64,000 bases of DNA from OMPR01 sp965183835 (GTDB lineage Bacteria > Pseudomonadota > Alphaproteobacteria > Rhodobacterales > Rhodobacteraceae), in contig CBCYME010000011.1 in the NCBI GenBank assembly GCA_965183835.1, positions 1 through 64,000 of the forward strand, given 5' to 3'. Under the pieces are notes generated by a model. The model saw only the letters and a program-made list of their open reading frames with translations, had not been told where the DNA came from and made no database searches. A program made the position numbers and the translations under genes. Below are positions 26,359 to 35,369 of this stretch, in pieces. The first letter of the stretch is position 1. Every line of letters begins with the position of its first letter.

Positions 26359-26386
26359 ATTATTCTTCACACTTGCCGTGAATAAT
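26359..26386. promoter_or_regulatory. Near-palindromic AT-rich site between lrp and ilvC
   Basis: ATTATTC-tt-CAC at 26359-26370 faces GTGAATAAT at 26378-26386. AT-rich palindromes of this size are typical of Lrp operators. It lies 30 bases upstream of the lrp start and 77 bases upstream of ilvC. Confidence 0.5.
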
Positions 26387-26462
26387 CAAGCTCAATGCTC
26401 TCGTCAATCAACGACAGCAGGGGTACAACCTCTGCAATTCAATTCGGAAAAGGACGGCTGAC

Positions 26463-27485
26463 ATGCGCGTTTATTATGATCGCGATTGCGATATTAACCT
26501 GATCAAAGACAAAAAAGTGGCCATCCTGGGCTACGGTTCGCAAGGCCACGCGCACGCGCTGAACCTGCGTGACTCAGGCGCTAAGAACCTTGTCGTCGCT
26601 CTGCGTCCCGGTTCGGGCTCGGCCAAGAAAGCCGAAGGCGAAGGCCTAGCCGTGATGGATATCTCTGAAGCTGCTGCTTGGTGTGACGTGATGATGTTCA
26701 CCATGCCCGACGAGCATCAGGCAGAAACGTACAAAAACCACGTACACGACCACATCAAACCCGGCGCAGCTATCGCGTTTGCTCACGGCCTGAACGTACA
26801 CTTTGGCCTGATCGAGCCCAAAGAAGGCGTTGACGTGATCATGATGGCGCCCAAAGGCCCCGGTCACACCGTGCGTGGCGAATACACTAAAGGCGGCGGC
26901 GTGCCTTGCCTTGTTGCTGTAGACCACGACGCAACCGGCAAAGCGCTGGAAATCGGTCTGTCCTACTGTTCTGCAATCGGTGGCGGTCGTTCCGGCATCA
27001 TCGAAACCAACTTCCGTGAAGAGTGCGAAACCGACCTGTTCGGCGAACAGGCTGTTCTGTGTGGCGGTCTGGTTGAACTGATCCGCTGTGGTTTCGAAAC
27101 TCTTGTCGAAGCAGGTTACGCACCTGAAATGGCCTATTTCGAGTGCCTGCACGAAGTGAAACTGATCGTTGACCTGATCTATGAAGGCGGCATCGCCAAC
27201 ATGGACTACTCGATCTCGAACACAGCAGAATATGGCCAGTACGTCACCGGCCCACGTATCCTGAACTACGACGAAACCAAAGCACGTATGAAAGACGTTC
27301 TGACCGACATCCAAGACGGTAAGTTCGTTCGTGACTTTATGTTGGAAAACGCCGTTGGCCAGCCCACCATCAAAGCCGCACGTCGTCACAACGACGAGCA
27401 CCAGATCGAAGCAACCGGCGCAAAACTGCGCGGCATGATGCCTTGGATCTCGGCTGGTAAAATGGTCGACAAAGAAAAGAACTAA
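26463..27485 (+). CDS. ilvC: Ketol-acid reductoisomerase (NADP+)
   Basis: IlvC converts acetolactate or acetohydroxybutyrate to dihydroxy-isovalerate or -methylvalerate, the second step of valine and isoleucine synthesis, using Mg2+ and NADPH. The 340-residue protein is a class I enzyme: nucleotide site ILGYGSQGHAHALNLRDSG (residues 21-39), phosphate-binding Arg/Ser in VALRPGSGSAKKAEGEG, and the metal ligands in the knotted C domain (DLFGEQAVLCGGL, YFECLHEVKLIVDL). Codon use is highly biased, as expected for a strongly expressed gene. A strong terminator follows at 27512-27540. Confidence 0.98.
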   Translation: MRVYYDRDCDINLIKDKKVAILGYGSQGHAHALNLRDSGAKNLVVALRPGSGSAKKAEGEGLAVMDISEAAAWCDVMMFTMPDEHQAETYKNHVHDHIKPGAAIAFAHGLNVHFGLIEPKEGVDVIMMAPKGPGHTVRGEYTKGGGVPCLVAVDHDATGKALEIGLSYCSAIGGGRSGIIETNFREECETDLFGEQAVLCGGLVELIRCGFETLVEAGYAPEMAYFECLHEVKLIVDLIYEGGIANMDYSISNTAEYGQYVTGPRILNYDETKARMKDVLTDIQDGKFVRDFMLENAVGQPTIKAARRHNDEHQIEATGAKLRGMMPWISAGKMVDKEKN

Positions 27486-27511
27486 GCCCGTCACAGTTTG
27501 ACAGCTTATGG

Positions 27512-27540
27512 CCCTCGGTTTCGACCGGGGGCTTTTTTTG
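27512..27540 (+). terminator. Rho-independent terminator of ilvC
   Basis: GCCCTCGGT and ACCGGGGGC form a 9-base stem (one G-T pair) around a TTCG tetraloop, followed by seven T residues. The stem starts 26 bases after the ilvC stop. Confidence 0.93.
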
Positions 27541-27631
27541 TGCTATCCCCTAGCTATCATAATTTTCTAGCCGCCTCTTTAAATTGTCAATATTGATCAC
27601 TAACTATAGGCCAAGCTAGGAAAGGACACCC

Positions 27632-28783
27632 ATGCCCGCGCAAATTTTGCCCAAAGAGGCCTATTATTCAGACGAATGGTTCCAGCGTGAACAGGAAACC
27701 TTGTTCTCCAACACGTGGCAACTTGTGGCGTTTGACAGTGATTTTGGTCAGGCTGGGGATTACGTCACTGCGCGCATTGGCGTTCAGCCCATTGCAGTTG
27801 TTCAGGATACGGATGGCGACCTGAACGCTTTCAAAAACATTTGCCGCCACCGGGGCACAGAGCTGCTCGAAGGGAAAGGGAATGCTGGTAAAACGCTGGT
27901 TTGTCCCTATCACCGTTGGACATTTGGTCTGGATGGGCGCCTGCGTGGCGTACCGGATAAGTCAGAGTGCTTCCCCGATCTGGATCGAAAATCGCTGAAC
28001 CTGCACGACGCCTCCATCGGACGTTGGAAAGGCATGGTTTTTGCCAACCCGAACCCTAGCGCCAGTTTTGAGGACTGGATCACGCCGCTCGATGCTGCAC
28101 CTTTTCCGCACGACATCACCTCAGAGAAGTTGGCGCGCAGTGAAGAGTTCGTCTATCGGATCAAATGCAACTGGAAGGTCTTTTTCGAAAACGCCATTGA
28201 TGGGTATCACCTGGCCTATCTGCACGAAAACACATTGGGCGGACCTAAGCCCGGATTGAATGTCTGGGACCAGCACGGCGAACATATGGTGTGGTATTCC
28301 ACCGAACGCGACGGCATCAAAAACCGCATCCCGATGTTTGTTGAAAAGCAGGCCAAAGGCAGCGGTATGCCCACTTTTGAAGGGGCCAAAGATCCTGGGT
28401 ATGGGGGGGTTTACATGATGTTCCCCACCACGTTGGTTGTGCCCTCACCTTGGTCGTTGACCGTCTCAACAATCGAACCGATTGATGGCGACAGTATGAT
28501 CATGCGGTCGCGCACCTGGACCCCCAAAAGCTGGTGGAGCTACAAAGAGCCGCTGAAAGGGACACCGGGGTACGACCCGGAAACCGGTCTGATCGAATCC
28601 AAAAACTGGACCCAGCCTGCCCTTGAAACAGGAGATTTCCAAACCGAAGATGTCTGGGTCTGCGAAAAGATGCAGCGTTCGCTGCGGTCCCCGGATTATT
28701 CTGTGGCTGCTTTGGCCGAAGGTCTGGGTGGAGAGGTCATGTTGGCCGAATTTCAGAAAATGGTCCGCGACGCCTGCGCCTAA
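27632..28783 (+). CDS. Rieske ring-hydroxylating oxygenase alpha subunit
   Basis: This 383-residue oxygenase component has an N-terminal Rieske [2Fe-2S] domain, with CRH at NICRHRGTELL and CPYH at LVCPYHRWTFGL, and a C-terminal catalytic domain whose mononuclear iron ligands lie in WKVFFENAIDGYHLAYLHEN (Asp-x2-His-x4-His). Members hydroxylate aromatics or demethylate quaternary amines such as carnitine, stachydrine and choline derivatives; the substrate cannot be told here. No reductase or beta subunit gene is adjacent. A GGAAAGG site precedes the ATG. Cytoplasmic, probably needing a reductase from elsewhere. Confidence 0.9.
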   Translation: MPAQILPKEAYYSDEWFQREQETLFSNTWQLVAFDSDFGQAGDYVTARIGVQPIAVVQDTDGDLNAFKNICRHRGTELLEGKGNAGKTLVCPYHRWTFGLDGRLRGVPDKSECFPDLDRKSLNLHDASIGRWKGMVFANPNPSASFEDWITPLDAAPFPHDITSEKLARSEEFVYRIKCNWKVFFENAIDGYHLAYLHENTLGGPKPGLNVWDQHGEHMVWYSTERDGIKNRIPMFVEKQAKGSGMPTFEGAKDPGYGGVYMMFPTTLVVPSPWSLTVSTIEPIDGDSMIMRSRTWTPKSWWSYKEPLKGTPGYDPETGLIESKNWTQPALETGDFQTEDVWVCEKMQRSLRSPDYSVAALAEGLGGEVMLAEFQKMVRDACA

Positions 28784-28815
28784 CGCGAGGGCTTTTCGTA
28801 AGATGGGTTTCCGCG

Positions 28816-28844
28816 CTTGACCCCGGCTTTGGTCCGGGGTCAAG
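28816..28844. repeat. Eleven-base-pair hairpin in the leader of the DMT transporter gene
   Basis: CTTGACCCCGG (28816-28826) pairs perfectly with CCGGGGTCAAG (28834-28844) around a 7-base loop, 7 bases before the transporter ATG. It may terminate the oxygenase gene or limit translation of the transporter gene. Confidence 0.6.
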
Positions 28845-28851
28845 TCGCGCT

Positions 28852-29778
28852 ATGACACAAACCCCCGACATTTCCCGCCGAGATTGGATTATGGTCGTTG
28901 CCCTTGGCGTGATCTGGGGGGCGACGTTTCTGGTCATTGAAATCGCCCTAGAAGGGATCACGCCCTTTTGGCTGGCGACAGCCCGCGTTGTCTTTGCGAC
29001 CGCCTTGGTTGGGTTGATCTGGCAAATACGTGGTGGGTCCCTGTTTGCCGAACGCCCCACGCCCGCAACCGTAGGTCTGACACTTGTTATCGGCGTGCTC
29101 AGCACTGCCCTCCCCTTTTTGTTGATCAGCTGGGGGCAGCAATTCGTCACCAGCGGCTTTACTGGGGTTTCCATGGCCTCTGTTGCCCTGATGGTTCTTC
29201 CGCTGGCCCATTTCTTGGTGCCCGGCGAGCAGCTCAGCTGGCGCAAGGTTGCGGGCTTTGTCATCGGGTTTGCCGGGGTCGTCATTCTGATCGGCGGGCA
29301 AGCCTTTGAAAGCTCGGCCTCGGCGAATGAAACCTATGGGCGTTTGGCGGTTCTGGGGGCCGCAGGGTGTTATGCAGTGTCCAGCGTGTTGCTACGCAAG
29401 CTCCCTCCAGTGGACTCTACCGGTTTGACCGCGATCACTCTGGCGATTGGAACCCCCATTGCGTTGATGTGCGCCTTGCTGGTCGAAGGCCCGCCCCCCG
29501 CCGTGGATTCGCGTACATTCCTAGCACTTGCCCTACTCGGGCTGGTGCCCACAGCAGGTGCCTTTTTGTTGCGGGTCATGGTGGTGCGCAGTGCTGGTCC
29601 AACGTTCATGAGCTTGACCAACTATCAGGTGCCGCTCTGGTCGGTTTTCTTTGGGTGGTTGGTTCTGAACGAACCCTTGCCCCCGTCCCTGCTTTGGGCG
29701 CTGATCCTGATTTTGCTTGGGGTGGCCCTTAGCCAATATGGCGCATTCAAGCGGCTCTTTACCCGGTCGAACACATAG
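28852..29778 (+). CDS. DMT superfamily transporter (EamA domains)
   Basis: This 308-residue inner membrane protein has ten hydrophobic segments arranged as two EamA repeats. The first repeat begins WIMVVALGVIWGATFLVIEI at residues 10-29 and includes FLLISWGQQFVTSG. The second starts near GRLAVLGAAGCYAVSSVLLR and ends with VFFGWLVLNEPLPPSLLWA, the typical ninth/tenth helix signature. Such carriers usually export metabolites or amino acids; the substrate is unknown. There is no clear ribosome site between the leader hairpin and the ATG. It is convergent with folP, 6 bases apart. Confidence 0.9.
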   Translation: MTQTPDISRRDWIMVVALGVIWGATFLVIEIALEGITPFWLATARVVFATALVGLIWQIRGGSLFAERPTPATVGLTLVIGVLSTALPFLLISWGQQFVTSGFTGVSMASVALMVLPLAHFLVPGEQLSWRKVAGFVIGFAGVVILIGGQAFESSASANETYGRLAVLGAAGCYAVSSVLLRKLPPVDSTGLTAITLAIGTPIALMCALLVEGPPPAVDSRTFLALALLGLVPTAGAFLLRVMVVRSAGPTFMSLTNYQVPLWSVFFGWLVLNEPLPPSLLWALILILLGVALSQYGAFKRLFTRSNT

Positions 29779-29784
29779 ATCTGA

Positions 29785-30783
29785 TCAACGCACGGCCTGC
29801 CATAGACGCACGGCCTGCATCGTCTCTGCCACATCATGAACCCGCAGAACCTGCACGCCTTGGCTTAGCCCGGCAAGCCCAACGGCAATCGACCCCGGCG
29901 CGCGGTGATCCGCACGTGGTTCCTGCCCAAGCTTTCCAATGAACCCCTTGCGCGACACACCCAGCAAGATCGGGGCCCCTAGGCCGTGAAACAGGCTCAG
30001 GTTTTGCAGCAAGGTCAAATTGTGGGTCAGCGTCTTTCCAAACCCGATACCCGGATCAACCAGAATGTCAGAGCGTGACATCCCACAGCGTTCCAGCATC
30101 TGAATTTGTTGTTCCAAGAAATCATACACATCAAGCAGAACATTGTCATACGCGGGTTCGTCCTGCATCGTCGCCGGATCCCCCTGCGCGTGCATCACAC
30201 ACACAGGCACATGTGCCGCCACACAGGTCGGAGCCAGCTCTGCATCAAAGGTGAAGCCAGACACATCGTTCACCAACGATGCCCCAGCGCTCAATGCCGC
30301 CTGCGCAACAGTCGCTTTGCGCGTATCAACCGAAATCACCACATCAGAATGGGCGCGTATGGCCTCGATAATCGGAGCAGTGCGTGCGATTTCTTCCTCG
30401 GCAGGCACAAAAGCTGCGCCTGGGCGGGTCGATTCCCCGCCGATATCCAAAATACTCGCGCCGGCCCGCGTCATATCAGCGGCGGCAGCTTGCGCCGTTT
30501 CAACGCTGTTGTGTCGACCACCATCTGAAAAGCTGTCGGGGGTCGTGTTTAAGATCCCCATAATTTGAGGCTGCGATAGATCTAGCCCCGCAAGGGAACG
30601 ACGCGCCGAACAAAGGCGCGTCAGCCGATCACCCGGAACCTCTCGAACAGGTATCACGCAGGCTGGTGTGTCGCGCGACAACACCTCGACATTAGAAAAC
30701 CAAAGGTGGGTCCCGGCCAGCCGCACGGCAGAATCCGGTCGTGCAGCCCCCTGCTGCACCAGCGGGCGGTAGTACTCGGTCAC
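29785..30783 (-). CDS. folP: Dihydropteroate synthase
   Basis: FolP joins p-aminobenzoate to hydroxymethyl-dihydropterin pyrophosphate in folate synthesis. The two pterin/PABA signatures are present: IMGILNTTPDSFSDGG near residue 75 and ILDIGGESTRPGA near 110. The later blocks DPGIGFGKTLTHNL and GVSRKGFIGKL are also intact. The start is GTG 30783, overlapping the folB stop, so the pair is translationally coupled. About 60 residues precede the first signature, as is usual in this group. Cytoplasmic TIM barrel. Confidence 0.96.
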   Translation of the reverse strand: MTEYYRPLVQQGAARPDSAVRLAGTHLWFSNVEVLSRDTPACVIPVREVPGDRLTRLCSARRSLAGLDLSQPQIMGILNTTPDSFSDGGRHNSVETAQAAAADMTRAGASILDIGGESTRPGAAFVPAEEEIARTAPIIEAIRAHSDVVISVDTRKATVAQAALSAGASLVNDVSGFTFDAELAPTCVAAHVPVCVMHAQGDPATMQDEPAYDNVLLDVYDFLEQQIQMLERCGMSRSDILVDPGIGFGKTLTHNLTLLQNLSLFHGLGAPILLGVSRKGFIGKLGQEPRADHRAPGSIAVGLAGLSQGVQVLRVHDVAETMQAVRLWQAVR

Positions 30784-31697
30784 AGCTGCGCCTGATCCAA
30801 TGAAACACGACGCAGGGGAACGCCTGGATTTTCAGGCAGCTCTGCATCAATCACCAACATCTCGTCCGCCTCAAAAGTGGCTGCAAACCATGCCGCCAAC
30901 GGCACAGAATCCGAAGGGGCCGCAGACGGGCCATCAACCGCATCCAAGACGATTTTGGATGGGGCCCAAACGCAAATCTGGCCGTTCTTCATCGCCCAGT
31001 CCAATTCAGTCCGCGTCGCAACGACAACACAGCGGTGATCGCGCGATGCCAGTTTCCAAGCGTTTTGCTCAATCGCCAAAAGGTCAATCCGGCGTTGGGT
31101 CATTGTGTGACCTGTCTGGGGCGCCGCCAAATCCGCTGCCCCGACGCACAAGATCAACGGGCGTTCCCGCGCTTGCAGCTGATCAATCCAGCCCCCGAGA
31201 TTGTCATGCGCGATTGCATCGTTTGACAAATAAACGAGACGCGGATGCGGGCCATCATCTTCGGTAATCTCATGGGCAACTTCGCCTGAACGCACGATTT
31301 CCACGCCCAACGCACCAGAACCACGATCCAGTTTTTCGATGCGAACAAAAGCTCTTACGGCCTGAGGTTCCAGCAAAATCCGCTCGGCCACACGTTCTGC
31401 CAGAGTTTCCAGCAGGTTCAGCCGTTCTTCGGACAACTCATGCGCGATGGCTTCGGTGACGCGATCATAAGACAGTATCCGATCCACATCATCATCAATG
31501 GGTCCGGTCAGCGGTGTGACCTCGACCACGACATTGAAACAGATCCGCTGGGTCGTTCCACGTTCGGCCTGAAACGCACCGATTTCAACCTCGACGATAT
31601 AGTCGCGTAGAGAAATCCGGTCCAGAGGCCCACGCGGAGCGGTGGCCTCGGATCGTTCGGATGGATGCGCAAAAGCGAGACGGATCTCAGAGCTCAT
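30780..31697 (-). CDS. folB: Dihydroneopterin aldolase FolB with extra C-terminal domain
   Basis: Residues 20-145 are a FolB domain (LRDYIVEVEIGAFQAERGTT, the SYDRVTEAIAHEL block and LNLLETLAERVAERIL), which cleaves dihydroneopterin to hydroxymethyl-dihydropterin. FolB alone is about 120 residues. Here residues 155-305 add a second domain with LILCVGAADLAAPQTGH near 190 and SVPLAAWFAATFEADEMLV near 262, which resembles the C-terminal half of amino acid kinase folds (pattern D-S-x-A-A-x-L-A-x-x-x-x-A-D). That resemblance is weak. The gene is coupled to folP, so folate synthesis is secure for the N-terminal part; the tail may be structural or a small-molecule sensor. Confidence 0.87.
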   Translation of the reverse strand: MSSEIRLAFAHPSERSEATAPRGPLDRISLRDYIVEVEIGAFQAERGTTQRICFNVVVEVTPLTGPIDDDVDRILSYDRVTEAIAHELSEERLNLLETLAERVAERILLEPQAVRAFVRIEKLDRGSGALGVEIVRSGEVAHEITEDDGPHPRLVYLSNDAIAHDNLGGWIDQLQARERPLILCVGAADLAAPQTGHTMTQRRIDLLAIEQNAWKLASRDHRCVVVATRTELDWAMKNGQICVWAPSKIVLDAVDGPSAAPSDSVPLAAWFAATFEADEMLVIDAELPENPGVPLRRVSLDQAQL

Positions 31698-31852
31698 GGT
31701 GGTGCCCTCCGGGGCTCGGGAAACAATGTGCGCAAATTACGCAGTGCGCGGGCCTATAGCAGCCTCACAAACGCCACACCAGTGGTCGAATGCGTCGTTC
31801 TTCCGATATCCCCGCGCAGATCTGACGGGTCATCCCTGCGCGCGCGGCCCGC

Positions 31853-32509
31853 TCAGTTGCTCGCAGTGCGATAGTTGTGGCGGTAAAACAGGTGAACCCC
31901 GATTTTGGCTGTACGTTTGTACACTTTGGACCAATTCGGGCGCACAGCCGTGGTGTGATAATGCGTGGCACCGCTTGTCAGGGATTGCGTCACCCCATCC
32001 ATGGTGGCGCGGGCGACCTTTGAGACCCGCTCGAACGCGCGCTTTTCAGCGATCACTTCTTTGCGGCCATCACAGGTATAGGTGAACTGGCATTGATATT
32101 TACGCCCCGTCCCCTGACGTATCACCCCGCACACGGAATCGGGAAACCGGCTGCTTTTGACACGATTCATGATGACTTCGGCAACGGCGAATTGCCCCTT
32201 TACGGTTTCACCGCGGGCTTCAAAATACAAAGCTTCGGAGAGACATTGCCAATCCGCATCGCCATCAGCGGCTGCACGTTGGTCAATCCATGCTCGGGTA
32301 TAAGTCACCTCGACGGGCTTTTGCACCGTATTGGCTGCGGGCGCTTTGGGGCGGATGGCTTTCAGGTATTCGCGAAACCGTGCACCGGGCAACGTGTTCA
32401 AGGAAGATTGTTCGTTCTCCAACAGCGTCACTAGACCTTTGTCCGCAACAGAAACCTGAGGCACCACCATAGCCGTCGAAAGGACAGCAATCTTAAGCAA
32501 CCATTTCAT
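31853..32509 (-). CDS. SleB-like cell wall hydrolase, secreted
   Basis: This 218-residue protein has a signal peptide (MKWLLKIAVLSTAMVVPQVSVA) and a hydrolase_2/SleB domain: CLSEALYFEARGETVKGQFA with the catalytic Glu, VAEVIMNRVKSSRFPDSVCG, and the closing GATHYHTTAVRPNWSK. It would act as a lytic transglycosylase or amidase-like enzyme on periplasmic murein. ATG 32509 is selected because it begins the signal peptide; the frame extends to 32572. Two cysteines in the catalytic domain (CGVIRQG and YQCQFTYTCDG) could form a disulfide. Function in growth or division is inferred. Confidence 0.88.
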   Translation of the reverse strand: MKWLLKIAVLSTAMVVPQVSVADKGLVTLLENEQSSLNTLPGARFREYLKAIRPKAPAANTVQKPVEVTYTRAWIDQRAAADGDADWQCLSEALYFEARGETVKGQFAVAEVIMNRVKSSRFPDSVCGVIRQGTGRKYQCQFTYTCDGRKEVIAEKRAFERVSKVARATMDGVTQSLTSGATHYHTTAVRPNWSKVYKRTAKIGVHLFYRHNYRTASN

Positions 32510-32683
32510 CGCAATATATCCCACAATACTCGTTCCGCAGTGGCCAAACTTAGCCAACGCTCGCAGCGCCATACATCAGAGCGCCGCGAAGATCCAGTTT
32601 TGTCGAAAATGCAAGGAAGTAGTTGAAATAATCTCATCCCCCTCAAAAGGCAAAAGAAGTCAAAAAACTACCATATATTGCGG

Positions 32684-35233
32684 TTATTTACCGATTCCCC
32701 CCAACTTGTGAGCGATCGCCAACTGGGCTGCGGCCAAACGCGCAACGGGGACTCGGAAGGGTGAACACGACACATAATCAAATCCTGCATCGCGACAAAA
32801 AGCGATTGATTCGGGGTTACCGCCGTGTTCCCCGCAAATCGATAGCGTCACATCTGGCTGGGCTTTACGGCCACGTTCGGCGCCCAGTTTCAACAATTCC
32901 CCCACGCCTTCGGTATCCAGAACATGAAACGGGTCTTCGGTGAAAACGCCTTGCTGTACATAGGCTGACATAAACCGGCCCGCATCATCACGCGACAGGC
33001 CATAGGTCATCTGTGTCAGGTCATTTGTCCCAAAGCTCAGGAACGCCGTGTTGGGAGAAATCTCATCCGCCCGCAAACAGGCGCGTGGCGTTTCCATCAT
33101 GACCCCCAAACGGTAATCGAAATCCGTGCCCATTTCAGAGGCAACTGCAGCCGCGACTGTGTCGATACGGGCCTTTACCAGCTCGACCTCTCGTTTGGCG
33201 CTGACCAGCGGGATCATCACCTCGGGCACGACAGCAGCGCCATGTTTGCTGGCCTCAAGCGTCGCCTCAAAAATCGCACGCGCCTGCATGTCATAGATTT
33301 CAGGTACCGTGACGCCTAAACGGACCCCGCGCAGACCCAACATCGGGTTGTATTCTGTCATCGCTTCGACACGTCGCGTCACATCGCTGACTTGCAGATC
33401 CAGCGCTTCGGCCAGCTCGCGTTGACCAGTACGAGTTGTGGGCAGGAATTCATGCAGCGGCGGATCAAACAGACGGATGCAGACTGGCTTGCCCTGCATA
33501 ATTCGGAAAAGCTGTGTGAAATCATCGCGTTGCATGGGTAAAAGTCGCTCCAACGCCGCCGCACGTCCTGATGATGTTTCAGCGAAAATCATCTCGCGCA
33601 TCACCGTCAGACGCCCGGGTTCAAAGAACATATGCTCGGTCCGGCACAGACCAATCCCCTGGGCATCGAAATTGCGCGCCGTCTGCGCATCGGCCGGGGT
33701 GTCCGCATTTGCGCGAATGCCGATGTCGCGTTCCTTATCGGCCCACCCCATAAGCGTTTGAAAACTATCATCCAACGCCGCTTCGAGCATGGCAGGTTCC
33801 CCCACCAGAACCTGTCCCGATGTGCCATCAATTGTCAGGACATCGCCGGTCTTGAACACACGTCCATCTGGGGCCATCAGCGCTTTTTTCTTGGTCTGGA
33901 ACCGCAGCCCAGATGCCCCAACGATGCAGGGCAGCCCCATCCCGCGTCCGATCACGGCGGCGTGGCTCGTCATGCCGCCTTTTTCGGTCAGAACCGCAAC
34001 AGCGGCATGCATACCACGAATGTCCTCGGGCGAGGTTTCGCGGCGGATCAAAATACAAGGTTCAGACCGCGCGGCGCTTGCCTGTGCTTCTGCCGACGTG
34101 AACACGATCTTACCCGTTGCCGCCCCCGGGCTGGCCGCGATCCCGGTGGTCAAGACATCGCGTTCCGCTTCGGGATCGACTTGTCGGTGCAACAGTTCGT
34201 TCAGCGTATGCGGATCCACCCGCATCACCGCTTCCTGCTCTGGGATGATGCCGTCCTGCGCCAGCCGCACGGCAATACGCACGGCGGCGCGGGATGATCG
34301 CTGCACCCGGACGCCATCCAGAATATGCACACTGCCGTTTTCGATCACAAACTCAACCTGCATCTCTTCGCGCAGCTTCTTTCGCATCAATGCGGCGTGG
34401 GTTTTCAAATCCTGAAATGCACCCGGCGCTTTTTCTTCCAGCGAGGGACCACGCGGATCACATTCCAGATACAGCGAAGGCGCCCCTGCCCCCAACGCAT
34501 CGCGACCCTGTGACTGGCTAAGGTAGCGCCCAGTGATCTGCGGCAGGCCCGTCGTTGAATTGGCCAGTTGCAACACACCAGATCCGCTTTCGCCCAGCCC
34601 AAGGCCGGGGATCATTTCCTGCACAACCAGACCCAGCCCCGCATCAGCGGGTGCGCCTTTGGCCTGACGCAACAGGCGGGCAGAAGTCCCTTCCCATGCG
34701 CGTGCCATCGAGCGTAAAACCGCGCCCAATTGCTCGCCCGGTTCTTGCGGGAACACCTCGTCGGTTTCAGTTTCATAGGCGTGCAGCATTTCGGACAGGC
34801 CCTGCGGGCCCTCTTCGACAACATCGTCAAAGACATCCGGGTCCAAGCGCGCAACATGCACGGCATAGGTTTGGACAAATCGCAGATACAGCGCCGCAGC
34901 CGCTGTTGGCCCCAACGTGTCGCAGAGATCCACATACCGGGCATCGTTCATGCCGATGTTCAAAACTGCGCCCGGTCCGCCCCAATCGGGATCTTCAGAA
35001 CTGGGCCGAACACACAGCAAAGACGTCGGATTGAACTGTTCCAGAATTGCTTCGAGATCAGGCAATTGCCCTTCGGCGATCTGATGCACGGCATCAAAGG
35101 ACAATGCCACGGTCCGTGGCACCGGAAGATCCAATCGCACCAGTCGTTGCAGGCATTTGGCCCGGCCACCATGGGTGGTTGCGGCCACCGGAGCGTCAGG
35201 CGTGATGAGGGTGGTATCTGGATTATTCTGCAC
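32684..35233 (-). CDS. Pyruvate phosphate dikinase-like PEP-utilising enzyme
   Basis: The 849-residue protein has the order of domains of PPDK: an N-terminal ATP-binding part (PTSLLCVRPSSEDPDWGGPG), the central phosphohistidine domain with H424 in GGMTSHAAVIGRGMGLPCIV, and the C-terminal PEP/pyruvate barrel (GIGLCRTEHMFFE, LRGVRLGVTVPEI, LSICGEHGGNPESIAFC). It interconverts pyruvate, ATP and phosphate with PEP, AMP and pyrophosphate. It is somewhat shorter than the usual 870-890 residues, and the typical N-terminal GGKGANLAEM is replaced by THGGRAKCLQRLV. It follows glyS with a 136-base gap, which holds hairpin repeats. Confidence 0.88.
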   Translation of the reverse strand: MQNNPDTTLITPDAPVAATTHGGRAKCLQRLVRLDLPVPRTVALSFDAVHQIAEGQLPDLEAILEQFNPTSLLCVRPSSEDPDWGGPGAVLNIGMNDARYVDLCDTLGPTAAAALYLRFVQTYAVHVARLDPDVFDDVVEEGPQGLSEMLHAYETETDEVFPQEPGEQLGAVLRSMARAWEGTSARLLRQAKGAPADAGLGLVVQEMIPGLGLGESGSGVLQLANSTTGLPQITGRYLSQSQGRDALGAGAPSLYLECDPRGPSLEEKAPGAFQDLKTHAALMRKKLREEMQVEFVIENGSVHILDGVRVQRSSRAAVRIAVRLAQDGIIPEQEAVMRVDPHTLNELLHRQVDPEAERDVLTTGIAASPGAATGKIVFTSAEAQASAARSEPCILIRRETSPEDIRGMHAAVAVLTEKGGMTSHAAVIGRGMGLPCIVGASGLRFQTKKKALMAPDGRVFKTGDVLTIDGTSGQVLVGEPAMLEAALDDSFQTLMGWADKERDIGIRANADTPADAQTARNFDAQGIGLCRTEHMFFEPGRLTVMREMIFAETSSGRAAALERLLPMQRDDFTQLFRIMQGKPVCIRLFDPPLHEFLPTTRTGQRELAEALDLQVSDVTRRVEAMTEYNPMLGLRGVRLGVTVPEIYDMQARAIFEATLEASKHGAAVVPEVMIPLVSAKREVELVKARIDTVAAAVASEMGTDFDYRLGVMMETPRACLRADEISPNTAFLSFGTNDLTQMTYGLSRDDAGRFMSAYVQQGVFTEDPFHVLDTEGVGELLKLGAERGRKAQPDVTLSICGEHGGNPESIAFCRDAGFDYVSCSPFRVPVARLAAAQLAIAHKLGGIGK

Positions 35234-35292
35234 TGCGGCACCTTTTGAGTTCCCCGCAGCATAAGAGGGATTCAGCGTGGCGCAAGGGTGTT

Positions 35293-35321
35293 GTAAGGCG
35301 CGCTTTGCAGCGCAGCCTTAC
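35293..35321. repeat. Hairpin between glyS and the PPDK-like gene
   Basis: GTAAGGC (35293-35299) and GCCTTAC (35315-35321) flank an inner GCGC/GCGC pairing. A related GTAAGGCG recurs at 35336-35343. It may be a small intergenic repeat or weak terminator in the glyS-to-ppdK interval. Confidence 0.5.
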
Positions 35322-35369
35322 GTTAGCGGAAAGATGTAAGGCGACGCTAAGTAAGCGCGCCGCGCTGGC

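Noticed and set aside
26646..27494. 282-codon open frame antisense to ilvC
   Set aside because: Shadow of the strong codon bias of ilvC; no ribosome site or domain.
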